Program-made: the position numbers and the translations under genes
Notes under the pieces: generated by a model
Told to the model about the DNA's origin: nothing
Databases searched by the model: none
Seen by the model: only the letters and a program-made list of their open reading frames with translations
Shown: one piece after another, positions 38,310 through 47,466 of the stretch
Numbering within the stretch: position 1 is the stretch's first letter
Layout of the letters: every line of letters begins with the position of its first letter
Assembly (NCBI RefSeq): GCF_003264935.1
Contig: NZ_QLOE01000012.1
Coordinates: 1-48,832 of the forward strand
Reading direction: 5' to 3'
Length of the DNA: 48,832 nt
Source: Methanothermobacter tenebrarum
GTDB taxonomy: Archaea; Methanobacteriota; Methanobacteria; Methanobacteriales; DSM-23052

Positions 38310-39122
38310 TTATGGGACTATATGGCCGTTACCTCTAACAGCCACGTATACTGTCCCTTTCGCGCCTTTAATAGCATGATCTCCTAGGAACTTGTAGAAA
38401 GCTCCGGGTATTGTTTGTCCATCTACTTCAATATCTTTTTCAACGCCTAGGTATTCGAATCCTGGGAGGAATTCGTTGACTATACCTTTTACTACTATTG
38501 TTCCTCCAGCCATTTCGGCACCGACCCTAGCAATAGCGTCTCCTTCGACTATGATAAGTCCATTGTTCATGTGTATTCCTGTCATTATGTTCACGTCGCC
38601 TTTGATGATGATTTTGCCACCGTTCATGTATTCTCCGATCTCGTTACCAGCGTTTCCATGGACTATTATGGTGCCGCCTTGCATGCCTCTCCAGTCTCCA
38701 CGGTATGAGGATCCTACATAGTCTCCAGCATCTCCTAGGATTTCTAGTTCGCCACCCATCATGGTTTGCCCTGCCCATGGTCCGGCGTTTCCTTCAACTG
38801 TTATTTTACCACCTTTCATCTCAGCGCCGACATACATGTTGACATCGCCTTTTATGAGGATTTCGCCGGCGCTCATCCCTTCTCCTATCCTCTTTGTCCT
38901 GTCAACGTCGCCGTCAATGATTATTTTGAGGTCTGCAGGATTCTCGGATGATTCGCCAGTTACTTCGAAGAAGTCTGATAATTTAACAGGGGTGTTCCCA
39001 TGGAGTATTTCAATGTTTTTGATCTCTTCGACAGTTTTACCTGCGAATACGTCAGGTTTTATGTTGGAGGCTTCTAATGGCACCTCTGGCTGGTCTAGAG
39101 GAGTTAATATTATCTCACTCAT
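38310..39122 (-). CDS. fwdC: Formylmethanofuran dehydrogenase subunit C
   Basis: 270 residues folding as a right-handed beta-helix, homologous to the C-terminal domain of glutamate synthase. It is built of repeats with the form G-x-x-x-G-D-x-x-x-x-x-G-x-x-M-x-G-G, for example GDVNMYVGAEMKGGKI and GNAGNEIGEYMNGGKI (about eight turns, residues 70-215). In the Fwd structure it binds FwdA and FwdB together. Its start overlaps the end of fwdA by 4 bases (ATGA). Confidence 0.95.
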   Translation of the reverse strand: MSEIILTPLDQPEVPLEASNIKPDVFAGKTVEEIKNIEILHGNTPVKLSDFFEVTGESSENPADLKIIIDGDVDRTKRIGEGMSAGEILIKGDVNMYVGAEMKGGKITVEGNAGPWAGQTMMGGELEILGDAGDYVGSSYRGDWRGMQGGTIIVHGNAGNEIGEYMNGGKIIIKGDVNIMTGIHMNNGLIIVEGDAIARVGAEMAGGTIVVKGIVNEFLPGFEYLGVEKDIEVDGQTIPGAFYKFLGDHAIKGAKGTVYVAVRGNGHIVP

Positions 39123-40831
39123 AACATCACCCCTTTAACTGGAGCAGACTTTGGCAGATATGTATCTTGTACAGGATAATTCTCTAGGTTTACAGAATAG
39201 TATTGTTTGAATTTTCTTTCAACATCAGCTAGGACTTCTTTGTATATGTCTTCTTCTACTTGGGTGTCAACCCAGTATGTTCTTCCATGTTCTCTTGTCT
39301 TGACAACGTTACCATCTTTTACTATTATTTTCCCATCTTTTAGGACGTAGCTTGCATTTTCGAATGCTTTTTCGATTTCCATGTAATCGTTGGATGGGTC
39401 TGTGGTCTCTGGGTTGATATCATATATTGCTATATCAGCATCTGCACCCACTCCAAGGTGTCCTTTAACATCACTTAATCCAAGGGCTTTTGCTGGTGTG
39501 GATCTTGAAACTTGGGCTATTTCATAGAATGTGTATTCTCTGTCAATGGTGGCTATGCTGCTCCTTCTCTGGGCCCAACTGTGCAATTTCTCTTCTATAT
39601 ATTCCATTCTGTATTTGTTACTCATTAGCCAAGCTTTGATCCTTGGGTACCTGGTGAATGGGCCGGCGTTTGGATGGTCTGTTGTAAGACAAACTTTGTT
39701 AGCATCCTTGATTAATAGGAATAATTCTAGGCCTATCCCCCATTGGACTGATGGGACCGGCGCTCTTGGCATGTATAAGAATGGGACTACACCTGCACCG
39801 GTTTCGAGTTCGACGTCACAGTTTGCCCATTTGAGGCCGTTTAGTGAGTGCAGGTCGTATTCCATTGGACCATCTGCTGTCATGGTGGTTGTTTCATCTA
39901 ATGTTACTTGTCCAACGTCTATGATTAGATGGTCATGTTTGTTCACATAATCTGCTATTTCTGGGGCTCCTGATTCGAAGTCTCTCCATGTTGTCCCGGC
40001 ATAACTATGGAATTGTACGTGCGTAGCATATAATATTGTATCTCTGCTTCCTACTGCCGGGTTGGGTTTTATGCCCTTGGGGACGTCAAAGGATGCGAGT
40101 GTTGTCTCGTAATTACCAGGGTGTCCGAGGTCGTTACAATGTAAGTGTATTGAATGTGGCATTCTTAATTTCTCATTGACTTCTGCGAGTCCTTTTATGA
40201 TCTCTGCGGGGGTGATATCAAAGTATGGTGCGGGTTCGTGTATGCCATGAACGTTTCCACCCCATCCCCATGCTTCTGTACCTGCAGGGTTCACAAGTTT
40301 GATGGTGTAGCCTTTTGTGGCTTTTAGGAGCCATGATGCGTATGCTGCGCATCTGTCGATATCTCCTTCTTTGAGGTATTCCATTACGAACCAGTTGTTA
40401 CCGAATAGTGTGTAGGCTGAATGGTCTATTAGGGGTGTGTCATGGAATTCTTCGTGTGTGTGTCTTGCGAGTAATGGTGGCATTGCAGCTTCCATTGCAG
40501 TGGTATAGCCCATCTTTGCATAATTGTATCCTGCCATGAAGGTTGAAGGGACTGAAAATCCGCTCCCGGCTCTTCCACCTTTAAATTTTGCAGCGGCTTT
40601 TTTACTGTCTTCTGGCCTGTAGGTTCTTCCTATGTTGACTTTTGGGCCTGCTATGTGTGCGTGTGGATCCACACCTCCAGGCATTACTATTTTGCCTGAG
40701 GCGTCGATAACTTTTGCATCGTCGCTGACGCTTTCAACGATTTTACCGTCTTTGACGCATATGTCCATCTTTTCCCCGTCAATGTCGTTTAGGGGGCAGT
40801 AAACAAATCCGTTTTTTATTATAAGCTCCAT
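39119..40831 (-). CDS. fwdA: Formylmethanofuran dehydrogenase subunit A (zinc amidohydrolase)
   Basis: Condenses the formate produced by FwdB with methanofuran at a binuclear zinc centre. 570 residues of the dihydroorotase/urease amidohydrolase type. His57 and His59 are in GGVDPHAHIAG, and Lys178 in GYTIKLVNP corresponds to the carboxylated bridging lysine of the M. wolfei structure; CLTTDHPNAGPFTRYP carries a late metal-site aspartate. Good GGGAGG site 6 bases before the ATG. Lies 12 bases after fwdD and overlaps fwdC. Confidence 0.97.
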   Translation of the reverse strand: MELIIKNGFVYCPLNDIDGEKMDICVKDGKIVESVSDDAKVIDASGKIVMPGGVDPHAHIAGPKVNIGRTYRPEDSKKAAAKFKGGRAGSGFSVPSTFMAGYNYAKMGYTTAMEAAMPPLLARHTHEEFHDTPLIDHSAYTLFGNNWFVMEYLKEGDIDRCAAYASWLLKATKGYTIKLVNPAGTEAWGWGGNVHGIHEPAPYFDITPAEIIKGLAEVNEKLRMPHSIHLHCNDLGHPGNYETTLASFDVPKGIKPNPAVGSRDTILYATHVQFHSYAGTTWRDFESGAPEIADYVNKHDHLIIDVGQVTLDETTTMTADGPMEYDLHSLNGLKWANCDVELETGAGVVPFLYMPRAPVPSVQWGIGLELFLLIKDANKVCLTTDHPNAGPFTRYPRIKAWLMSNKYRMEYIEEKLHSWAQRRSSIATIDREYTFYEIAQVSRSTPAKALGLSDVKGHLGVGADADIAIYDINPETTDPSNDYMEIEKAFENASYVLKDGKIIVKDGNVVKTREHGRTYWVDTQVEEDIYKEVLADVERKFKQYYSVNLENYPVQDTYLPKSAPVKGVML

Positions 40832-40843
40832 TTTTATCCTCCC

Positions 40844-41239
40844 TTAAATTTGACCGAGTTTGCCATAAACTTTTTTCATTAATGTGGGCATGTCAAGGAC
40901 TTCTTCATCTGTTGGTATGACTTCTACAGGAATGTTTTTAAAGCTTGGTGTTGCTGTGGAGTCTGTGTTGGGTCTTACAACGCGATTGGCCCATGGCCCC
41001 ATTGGAATGTATATCATGTCTTCTGGTAGGGCTTCTTTTGCTTCGGCAACTTTAACGACAACGTCTCCGTATTCTGAGATGACTTTTACGTTGTCGCCTT
41101 CTTTTACTCCCAGTTCTCTCATCATCTCGGGGTTCATGTAGACTATTGCAGCAGCATCCACGTATAATTTAAGGTCTTTCCCGGCTTCTATGGCTTGTCC
41201 TTGCCATATGGTTCTACCAGTATTTAGTATTGCTCTCAT
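40844..41239 (-). CDS. fwdD: Formylmethanofuran dehydrogenase subunit D (molybdopterin-binding domain)
   Basis: 131 residues forming the dinucleotide-binding beta-barrel that FwdB lacks. It completes the pterin-binding pocket. The family signature is seen in AAIVYMNPEMMRELGVKEGDNVKV and IYIPMGPWANRVV. Start overlaps the fwdG stop by 4 bases; fwdA begins 12 bases later. Confidence 0.95.
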   Translation of the reverse strand: MRAILNTGRTIWQGQAIEAGKDLKLYVDAAAIVYMNPEMMRELGVKEGDNVKVISEYGDVVVKVAEAKEALPEDMIYIPMGPWANRVVRPNTDSTATPSFKNIPVEVIPTDEEVLDMPTLMKKVYGKLGQI

Positions 41240-41484
41240 TCTGATTCCTCCAGTCTTATTGCATCTACGGGACAGCTTTCAACGCATGTTCCACATTTTC
41301 CGCAAAGATCTGGATTTTTTATGTTGATGACACCATCTTCTACTATCATTATAACTTCTACGTCTTCTGTTGGTCCTTTACCTCCTGCGATTTCAGGACT
41401 TCTTAGGGCATTTACTGGACATGCTACGACGCAGTTTCCACACCCGTGACAGAGGTCTGGGTATGCTTTTAATTCGATTGCCAT
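41236..41484 (-). CDS. fwdG: Fwd ferredoxin subunit G, 2[4Fe-4S]
   Basis: 82 residues with two cluster motifs, CHGCGNCVVACPVNAL near 12-27 and CGKCGTCVESCPVDAI near 60-75. It relays electrons from FwdF to FwdB in the complex. Lies 14 bases after fwdF and overlaps fwdD by 4 bases. Confidence 0.95.
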   Translation of the reverse strand: MAIELKAYPDLCHGCGNCVVACPVNALRSPEIAGGKGPTEDVEVIMIVEDGVINIKNPDLCGKCGTCVESCPVDAIRLEESE

Positions 41485-41498
41485 TGGTTAAACCCCCA

Positions 41499-42551
41499 TT
41501 ATTTTGTTAAGGATTCGAATGCATTTTGCCATGCTTTTGATCTGGTTGGTGTGTAGTTGATGTTTGTCCTTTTGACTGTTATTGCATCTACAGGACAAGA
41601 TTTTTCGCATGCTCCACAGTAGATGCAGAATTTTTCGTCTTTGTGGAGCTTTTCGGGTTTTTCTCCGGGTTTTTCCGGTTTGGGGAATGAGAGGACGTTA
41701 CATGGGCATACCATGACGCATGTTTCGCATCCTTGACATTTTTCTTCGTCGAGTATTAGTTCGCCTTCGAATGGTTTTGTGACCTTGGCAGCGTCTACTG
41801 GGCAAATTTCTTGGCACCATCCACAGTTGACACATAATTCGGGGTCTATGTAGGATGTTCCTGTTATTTCTGGTTCTTCTATTTCATAGTCTCCGTATGG
41901 GCAGATTCTACATACTTGCATTATTGCGTCGACTGGGCATACTCTCTTGCAGATTCCACAGTGTACGCATTTGTCTTCGTCTACGTTGATGTCGCTTGCT
42001 ATAACTGGGTTTATTGATGTTGGTTCTTCGTAGGTTATTTCGATGGCGTCTGCTGGGCACATTTCTTCACAGATTCCGCAGTAGATGCATGTGTCTTTGT
42101 CTATTTCGATTTCTCCCGTGACTAGATCTTTTCTTTCTGGGAGGTCTCTTGTTATGGTTATGGCGTCTTGTGGGCATGCTGTTTCACAAGCTTTACAGTT
42201 TATGCATTCTTCTTCGTCGATTTCGGCAGATTTTAACAGTTGTGGATATGCTGGGATTTCTTTTATGGATGTGCCATCTATTTGAAGATCTAGTGCTTGG
42301 AATGGGCATATTGAACTGCACATCCCGCATAGTACGCATTTTTCTTCGTCTATTGTTATTTTACCTGTTTCTTGTTCTGTCCTGATCATGGCACCTGTGG
42401 GGTTGACTTCAATTGCTTCTACTGGGCATATTTCTTCACATAATCCGCAGACTGCGCAGAGACCGTTGTTGAAAGACAATTTTCGCGTTTCTTCGCCGGC
42501 TCTTTCAACTGTGATGTTCCCCCCTTCCTCTATTACTTCTGTAGTCTCCAT
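41499..42551 (-). CDS. fwdF: Fwd polyferredoxin subunit F, 8[4Fe-4S]
   Basis: 350 residues from ATG 42551; a TTG three bases earlier is the alternative. I count eight CxxCxxCxxxCP motifs, beginning [12 protein letters not shown] and ending [12 protein letters not shown]. The fifth is followed by an extra cysteine pair ([10 protein letters not shown]). FwdF forms the electron wire that links Fwd units and connects to the Hdr system. The ATG overlaps the fwdH stop (TGATG), and GAGGT lies 9 bases upstream. FwdG follows after 14 bases. Confidence 0.95.
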   Translation of the reverse strand: METTEVIEEGGNITVERAGEETRKLSFNNGLCAVCGLCEEICPVEAIEVNPTGAMIRTEQETGKITIDEEKCVLCGMCSSICPFQALDLQIDGTSIKEIPAYPQLLKSAEIDEEECINCKACETACPQDAITITRDLPERKDLVTGEIEIDKDTCIYCGICEEMCPADAIEITYEEPTSINPVIASDINVDEDKCVHCGICKRVCPVDAIMQVCRICPYGDYEIEEPEITGTSYIDPELCVNCGWCQEICPVDAAKVTKPFEGELILDEEKCQGCETCVMVCPCNVLSFPKPEKPGEKPEKLHKDEKFCIYCGACEKSCPVDAITVKRTNINYTPTRSKAWQNAFESLTK

Positions 42552-43006
42552 CAATCTTCTACCTCCTCAATTTCTATAGAATTTGTCGGACACATTTCAA
42601 CACATATGAGGCAACCACAACACCATTTAGGGTTGATTTCTGCTTTTAGTTCATTTAGTTTTATGGCTTTCATAAGGCAACTGTCTATGCAAATTCCGCA
42701 TCCGATGCACGAATTTTTCACTGAGGCTTTGAATTTTCTTTTTTGGCAAGCTTTGATTATTGTTCTTGTTTTATTTGTGTCCTGTAAGAGGGCGTAGGTT
42801 AGAAGTAGGAAGTCCCTTGGGCATAATTCCGTTATCACCTTTGCGACTTCTATCGATTTTATTGAAAGGTTTCTGCCGTTTAGGTAGTGGGAAACTGTGG
42901 ATCTGTTGATGCCTAGTTTATTGGCTACCTCTTTTTGTGTGTGTCCCTGTTTTGTCAAGTTTATTGCTGCAAGGTACCTGAGTCCTGAAATTATATGTTT
43001 TGGCAT
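42551..43006 (-). CDS. fwdH: HTH-ferredoxin protein heading the fwd operon
   Basis: About 151 residues, combining an N-terminal Cro/CI-type helix-turn-helix (about 5-55: [22 protein letters not shown]) with a C-terminal 2[4Fe-4S] domain ([11 protein letters not shown] near 103 and [11 protein letters not shown] near 132). The first motif lacks the proline after its fourth cysteine (CLMKAI). The gene corresponds to fwdH, called fwdE in some descriptions, of Methanothermobacter. I prefer ATG 43006, with GGTGA 4 bases upstream, over the GTG at 43030. Such a build suggests a DNA-binding regulator that senses redox state, iron-sulfur supply or metal. Its place as first gene points to autoregulation of fwd, but that is inference. 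FwdF overlaps its stop. Confidence 0.8.
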   Translation of the reverse strand: MPKHIISGLRYLAAINLTKQGHTQKEVANKLGINRSTVSHYLNGRNLSIKSIEVAKVITELCPRDFLLLTYALLQDTNKTRTIIKACQKRKFKASVKNSCIGCGICIDSCLMKAIKLNELKAEINPKWCCGCLICVEMCPTNSIEIEEVED

Positions 43007-43017
43007 CGGGTCACCAT

Positions 43018-43121
43018 GTGTGCTAATCACACTTTTATGATTATTTTATTTAAAATATTTCTACCAAGAAAAAATAGAAAATTATATATACTATTGTGTG
43101 GTATGTACACGTACTATTGTG
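43018..43121 (-). promoter_or_regulatory. fwd operon promoter with candidate operators
   Basis: Reading the minus strand, TATATATAAT (43081-43090) is the likely TATA box, giving a start near 43060. Upstream lie two copies of CACAATAGTA (43112-43121 and 43089-43098, spaced 23 bases) and between them a gapped inverted repeat, GTAnGTnnACnTAC (43101-43114). Downstream in the leader is GTGTG-N5-CACAC (43018-43032). The first CACAATAGTA overlaps the stop of the upstream formate dehydrogenase-like gene. These are candidate sites for the HTH protein encoded next. Confidence 0.5.
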
Positions 43122-45768
43122 GGATTAAATCAACACAAGAAACCTTTAAAGCAGGCATCCCAGAAAGAGGATCCCTCACAGAACTTGTAAGACAATTGAC
43201 AAGAGCAAAATGGAAACTCATAAAAGCAACACCCTCCATTAAAGCTTCATTAAATTTTACCTTCGCCTTAACAGCCCCTCGCCTTGACTTAACCAAAACA
43301 AAATCGCCTTCACGGACTCCTAGCCTCTCCCCATCGACAGGATTCATCTCAAGAAACTTCCAATCCTTAAATTTTTCAAGGCCCCTGACTTTACTCGTCA
43401 TGGTTCTTGTATGATACTGATATAAACTTCTACCTGTAATGAGCATGAAGGGATAATCCTTGTCAGGAGTCTCAAATAACTTTAATGAGGGTAAAATGAA
43501 CTTTGCTCTACCATTTTCCCGTGTAAAACCATCCTTATAAAGAAAAGTAGACCCTGGATCCTCTTCACTTCTACAAGGCCATTGTATTCCCTCACTTTCT
43601 AGTCTTTTATATGATATGCCGCTATATGATGGTACAACTTCTCTTATCTCATTAAATATTTCCCTAGGATTTTCGAATTCGAAACCAGCGGCCCCCATTT
43701 TCTTAGCGATCTTGGATATGATCCACCAGTCAGGTTTAGCATCTCCTGGTGGTCTAATAGCAGATCTTATCAATTGCACCCTTCTTTCAGTGTTTGTGAA
43801 TGTACCATCTTTTTCTGCGAATGAACAAGCAGGTAAAATAACATCCGCAAATTTTGAAGTTTCACTGGGGAATATGTCCTGTACGATTAAAAATTCAATA
43901 TTTTTAAGGGCTTCTTCCACACTCTTTATATCTGGTTCGCTTAAAATGGGATTTTCACCCATGATATACAATGCTTTTATTTTACCTTTGCATGCATTTT
44001 CAAAAATTTCAGGCAATATTATCCCTTTTTCTGTGGGAAGTTTGCAATTCCATTTTTTTTCAAATTTTTCCCTATGATTATCAATTGATTGATAACCTGG
44101 GTACATATCTGGTAGTGCACCCATATCAGAAGATCCTTGAACGTTATTCTGTCCCCTTAGTGGGTTAATACCAGTATTGACCCTTCCAACGTTACCAGTT
44201 AGCAGTGCTAGGTTACTAAGTGCAAAGACATTATCTGTCCCATTAACATGCTGGGTTATTCCCATGGCATAGATTATTGAGGCGGTGGGGGAAGATGCAT
44301 AGAGTATACCAGCCTCTCTAATATCATCATGGGATATTCCAGTTAATAATTCTATTTCGTCCCATTCAAGACCGCTAAGATATTCCCTGAATGATTCAAA
44401 TCCTTCAGTTCTTTCTTTTATGAATTCGTGGTCTATAAGATCCTCTTCTAATATGGCCTTGCACATTCCCAAAATTAGGGGAACATCAGTACCTGGTTTA
44501 TTCCTTAAGTAAATATCAGCATGTCTTACAAGCTCTATCCTTGTTGGATTAACCACTATAAGCTTTGAACCATTTTTAACAGCTTCTATAATCTTATATG
44601 CGATTACTGGGTGTGTTTCGGTTGTGTTGGTTCCAATTGCTAAAATGCAAGCGGATTTTTTAAGTTCGTTGATCGAATTGGTCATTGCACCGCTCCCAAG
44701 ACTTTCCTTTAAAGCTACGAGGGAAGGGGCATGACAGAGTCTTGCACAGTGGTCTATATTATTGGACTTCATCACAGTCCTTGTAAATTTCTGCAGCAGA
44801 TAATTTTCTTCATTAGTACACTTTGCAGAGGCTATGGCTGCAAATTCATCCCCATTATATTTTGAAAGTTTATCTGCTATGAATGAAATAGCTTCATCCC
44901 ATTCAACCTCTTTGAACTCGCCATCTTCCTTTATGAGAGGTTTTTCTAATCTTTCAATGCTGTTAACGAAATTTAAGGCGAATCTCCCCTTTACGCAAAG
45001 TCTGCCATTGTTAACCGGATTTTTAGGATCCCCCCTTGCACTGACAATCCTATTACCCCTGATTCCAAGGTAGATTCCACAACCCACACCACAGTATGGA
45101 CATACTGTTTTAACTTCTCTTGATGGTTTCTCTGATTTCTTTACAAGGGCCCCAACTGGACAAGTTTCAACACATTCACCACAAGATACACAAGATGAAT
45201 CTAATAAAGGTTTATCCATGAATGTACTAATCTTGGTTTTGGCGCCTCTGAATGCGAAATCTATTGCATTTACACCTATAATATCACATGATTGGACGCA
45301 TAAACCGCAGAGTATGCACTTACCATTATCCTTCAGGAAGAATGGGTTAGAATCATCAATTGAATTGTCAATTTTAAGTTCCCTCAATTTTGCCAAATTC
45401 TCGGCATTAATACCAAGATAAGAAGATACATTCTCTAATTTACATTCTCCAGATTTAGGACATTTAAGACAATCCCCATCATGTTCATTTATTAACAGGG
45501 AAACTATAACCTTCCTAATCCTGTTAAGCCTATCAGAATCAGATGTTACTTCCATACCATCCTCTACCCGGGTTTCACATGCAGTTACAAGTCTGCCGTC
45601 AGAGGTCTCAACTAGACACAACCTACAAGCGCCAAAAGCATCCAAACCCGGCCTGAAACAAAGATGGGGTATGTATATATTGTTTTCCAATGCAGCATCC
45701 AATATACTTTTACCCTCATCTACTCTAATACTCTGGCCATCCAGGATAATCTCTATTTTCTTCTTCAT
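43114..45768 (-). CDS. Formate dehydrogenase-like catalytic subunit with NuoG-type N-terminus
   Basis: 884 residues. An N-terminal [2Fe-2S] ferredoxin (Cys37, 48, 51, 64) is followed by a His-Cys3 cluster (His96, Cys100, 103, 109), two [4Fe-4S] motifs (CILCGLCVQSC near 150 and CVSCGECVETC near 193), and the molybdopterin oxidoreductase core beginning VCPYCGVGCG near 222. The metal-ligand position is Cys345 in HCARLCHAPS, so it is a cysteine, not a selenocysteine, enzyme. The layout is that of NAD-linked formate dehydrogenase alpha subunits. No FdhB for F420 is next to it; NuoE- and NuoF-like partners and an FdhD are at 14494-17632. The start follows AAGGA. It is divergent from mobB-moaA across 76 bases and lies upstream of fwd on the same strand with 83 bases between. 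Confidence 0.85.
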   Translation of the reverse strand: MKKKIEIILDGQSIRVDEGKSILDAALENNIYIPHLCFRPGLDAFGACRLCLVETSDGRLVTACETRVEDGMEVTSDSDRLNRIRKVIVSLLINEHDGDCLKCPKSGECKLENVSSYLGINAENLAKLRELKIDNSIDDSNPFFLKDNGKCILCGLCVQSCDIIGVNAIDFAFRGAKTKISTFMDKPLLDSSCVSCGECVETCPVGALVKKSEKPSREVKTVCPYCGVGCGIYLGIRGNRIVSARGDPKNPVNNGRLCVKGRFALNFVNSIERLEKPLIKEDGEFKEVEWDEAISFIADKLSKYNGDEFAAIASAKCTNEENYLLQKFTRTVMKSNNIDHCARLCHAPSLVALKESLGSGAMTNSINELKKSACILAIGTNTTETHPVIAYKIIEAVKNGSKLIVVNPTRIELVRHADIYLRNKPGTDVPLILGMCKAILEEDLIDHEFIKERTEGFESFREYLSGLEWDEIELLTGISHDDIREAGILYASSPTASIIYAMGITQHVNGTDNVFALSNLALLTGNVGRVNTGINPLRGQNNVQGSSDMGALPDMYPGYQSIDNHREKFEKKWNCKLPTEKGIILPEIFENACKGKIKALYIMGENPILSEPDIKSVEEALKNIEFLIVQDIFPSETSKFADVILPACSFAEKDGTFTNTERRVQLIRSAIRPPGDAKPDWWIISKIAKKMGAAGFEFENPREIFNEIREVVPSYSGISYKRLESEGIQWPCRSEEDPGSTFLYKDGFTRENGRAKFILPSLKLFETPDKDYPFMLITGRSLYQYHTRTMTSKVRGLEKFKDWKFLEMNPVDGERLGVREGDFVLVKSRRGAVKAKVKFNEALMEGVAFMSFHFALVNCLTSSVRDPLSGMPALKVSCVDLIPQ

Positions 45769-45844
45769 AAAAATCCTTAAAATTTTTTATTTGATTGAGA
45801 AAATTTATCTTTATCTAAAAATAAATCTTTGTCCTGGTGACCCT

Positions 45845-46528
45845 ATGAAGATACTTGGCATAATAGGCACAAAAGACACTGGTAAAACAACGCTTGTAAC
45901 AAGGTTAATAAAAGGATTGACCGACAAAGGCTATAAGGTCGGAACAATAAAACATACTCATGGAAGATTTGACTTTCCAGGTAAAGATACTGAAATACAC
46001 CGCAAGGCAGGGGCGAAATTAGTCATAGGAGCGGGAAAAGAAACATTTTTCCTCTCCCCAAAAGAAAAGAATATCAAATGGATAATATCAACAATACCAT
46101 TTATAGAAGAAATAGATTTCCTAATCATAGAAGGATTCAAAAAAATGGAATTTGCCAACATATCCACATCTATAGAAAATGAATTCACCATAAAAAAAGT
46201 AGATCCATTCTCCCTCAAAGACGAAGAATTCAAAGAAATACTACAATTAACAGAAAAAAGAACCTATGGCCTCCTATTAGGCCTAAATTGTGGAAAGTGC
46301 GGTTTCGAATCTTGCGAAGAATTTGCACGGGCAAAGGTTAAAGGGGATGCAGATGATGTTAATTGTAAAAGCCAATTCAAAAGGGCAATGTTACGCATAA
46401 ATGGCAATCCAATACCACTCAACCCCTTTGTCCAAAAAATCATGTCAGAGACCATTACTGGGATGGTTAAATCTCTTCAAAGAGAAGAAACCGAAATTGA
46501 CAAAATAGAGATCATAATAAAATGGTGA
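45845..46528 (+). CDS. mobB: MobB GTPase fused to a C-terminal [4Fe-4S] domain
   Basis: MobB assists attachment of GMP to molybdopterin when the guanine dinucleotide cofactor is made. 227 residues from ATG 45845 (GGTGA just upstream); the frame is open further upstream, but this is the canonical start. Walker A is GTKDTGKT at 8-15, and [22 protein letters not shown] follows as in MobB. An added C-terminal part carries [13 protein letters not shown] with Cys149, 152 and 157 and a fourth cysteine about 17 residues on, the pattern of the Fe-S domain CGxCGxxxCxxFA found in CODH/acetyl-CoA synthase proteins. A cluster here might tie cofactor maturation to iron-sulfur or redox status. MoaA follows, its start overlapping or adjoining the stop. 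Confidence 0.85.
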   Translation: MKILGIIGTKDTGKTTLVTRLIKGLTDKGYKVGTIKHTHGRFDFPGKDTEIHRKAGAKLVIGAGKETFFLSPKEKNIKWIISTIPFIEEIDFLIIEGFKKMEFANISTSIENEFTIKKVDPFSLKDEEFKEILQLTEKRTYGLLLGLNCGKCGFESCEEFARAKVKGDADDVNCKSQFKRAMLRINGNPIPLNPFVQKIMSETITGMVKSLQREETEIDKIEIIIKW

Positions 46529-46530
46529 AA

Positions 46531-47466
46531 ATGAAAATCTATGACAACTATAACAGGCCGGTAACATCATTAAGGATCTCAATAACTACAAAATGCAACT
46601 TAAATTGTTTCTATTGTCATAAAGATGGTATAGTCCCCAGTTCCCAGGAGATGACAGCAGATGAAATAGAAAAAGCATGTAAAGTCGCATCCCGATTAGG
46701 TATAACCAAAATAAGACTATCAGGTGGCGAACCGTTGCTCAGGGATGATATAATCACAATAATAGAAAAAATCAGCACCATAGGATTCAAAGACATATCA
46801 CTCACTACCAACGGCACACTACTTGAAGAATACAGTTCCAGACTCAAAGAAGCCGGCCTTAATAGAGTCAACGTGAGCCTTGACACGCTCGATTCCAACA
46901 CATACAAGTTCATAACGGGTAAAAACCACCTAGAGAAAGTTAAAGCTGGTATAAAAGCCGCAGTTAAAGCAGGCCTATACCCAATCAAGGTTAACATGGT
47001 AATGATGAAAAATATAAATTCACATGAAATCTGGGACATGTTCAAATTCTGCCATCAACAAGGAGCCATACTCCAACTCATCGAACTTTTAACCACAGAG
47101 CAATGCCCAGGTAATGGTTTTGAAAAATACCATTATAACCTCGCCGAAATCGAAAAAAAACTCTCCAAAATAGCTGATAAAGTGAAAACTAGGAAATTCA
47201 TGCAAGATAGGAGAAAATATTATATCAATGGTGGGGAAATCGAAATCGTAAGACCAATGGACAATACACGATTTTGTGAAAACTGTACAAGGATGAGAAT
47301 AACCCCAGACGGCAAATTAAAACCATGCCTCTTGAGAAACGACAATCTCATTGACATGAAAAAAGCGCTTCAGGAAGATAACCTAGAAAAACTCCGCAGA
47401 TTATTCATTAAAGCAATAAAAAACAGATACCCATATTATCAAAAAAATAAAAAGGGAAACCCCTAA
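46531..47466 (+). CDS. moaA: GTP 3',8-cyclase MoaA (radical SAM)
   Basis: First step of molybdopterin synthesis. About 311 residues from ATG 46531, chosen because GGTGA (46524-46528) lies just ahead; ATG 46522 is the alternative and would overlap mobB. The radical SAM cluster is CNLNCFYC near 24-31, and the second cluster is [13 protein letters not shown] with a third cysteine in KPCLLR, both usual for Moa[12 protein letters not shown] near 64 and LTTNGTLL near 92 are SAM-side motifs. The C-terminus ends KKGNP rather than with the GG of bacterial MoaA, a variation I recall in archaeal proteins. Its end overlaps the next, convergent gene by 4 bases. Confidence 0.93.
   Translation: MKIYDNYNRPVTSLRISITTKCNLNCFYCHKDGIVPSSQEMTADEIEKACKVASRLGITKIRLSGGEPLLRDDIITIIEKISTIGFKDISLTTNGTLLEEYSSRLKEAGLNRVNVSLDTLDSNTYKFITGKNHLEKVKAGIKAAVKAGLYPIKVNMVMMKNINSHEIWDMFKFCHQQGAILQLIELLTTEQCPGNGFEKYHYNLAEIEKKLSKIADKVKTRKFMQDRRKYYINGGEIEIVRPMDNTRFCENCTRMRITPDGKLKPCLLRNDNLIDMKKALQEDNLEKLRRLFIKAIKNRYPYYQKNKKGNP

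Noticed and set aside
43114-45768. Selenocysteine in the formate dehydrogenase-like subunit
   Set aside because: The metal-ligand codon at residue 345 is TGT (Cys), and there is no in-frame TGA.
45671-45844. N-terminal extension of MobB from the upstream in-frame ATG at 45671
   Set aside because: It would overlap the divergent formate dehydrogenase-like gene and place some 58 hydrophobic residues before the Walker A. ATG 45845 has GGTGA and the usual MobB N-terminus.
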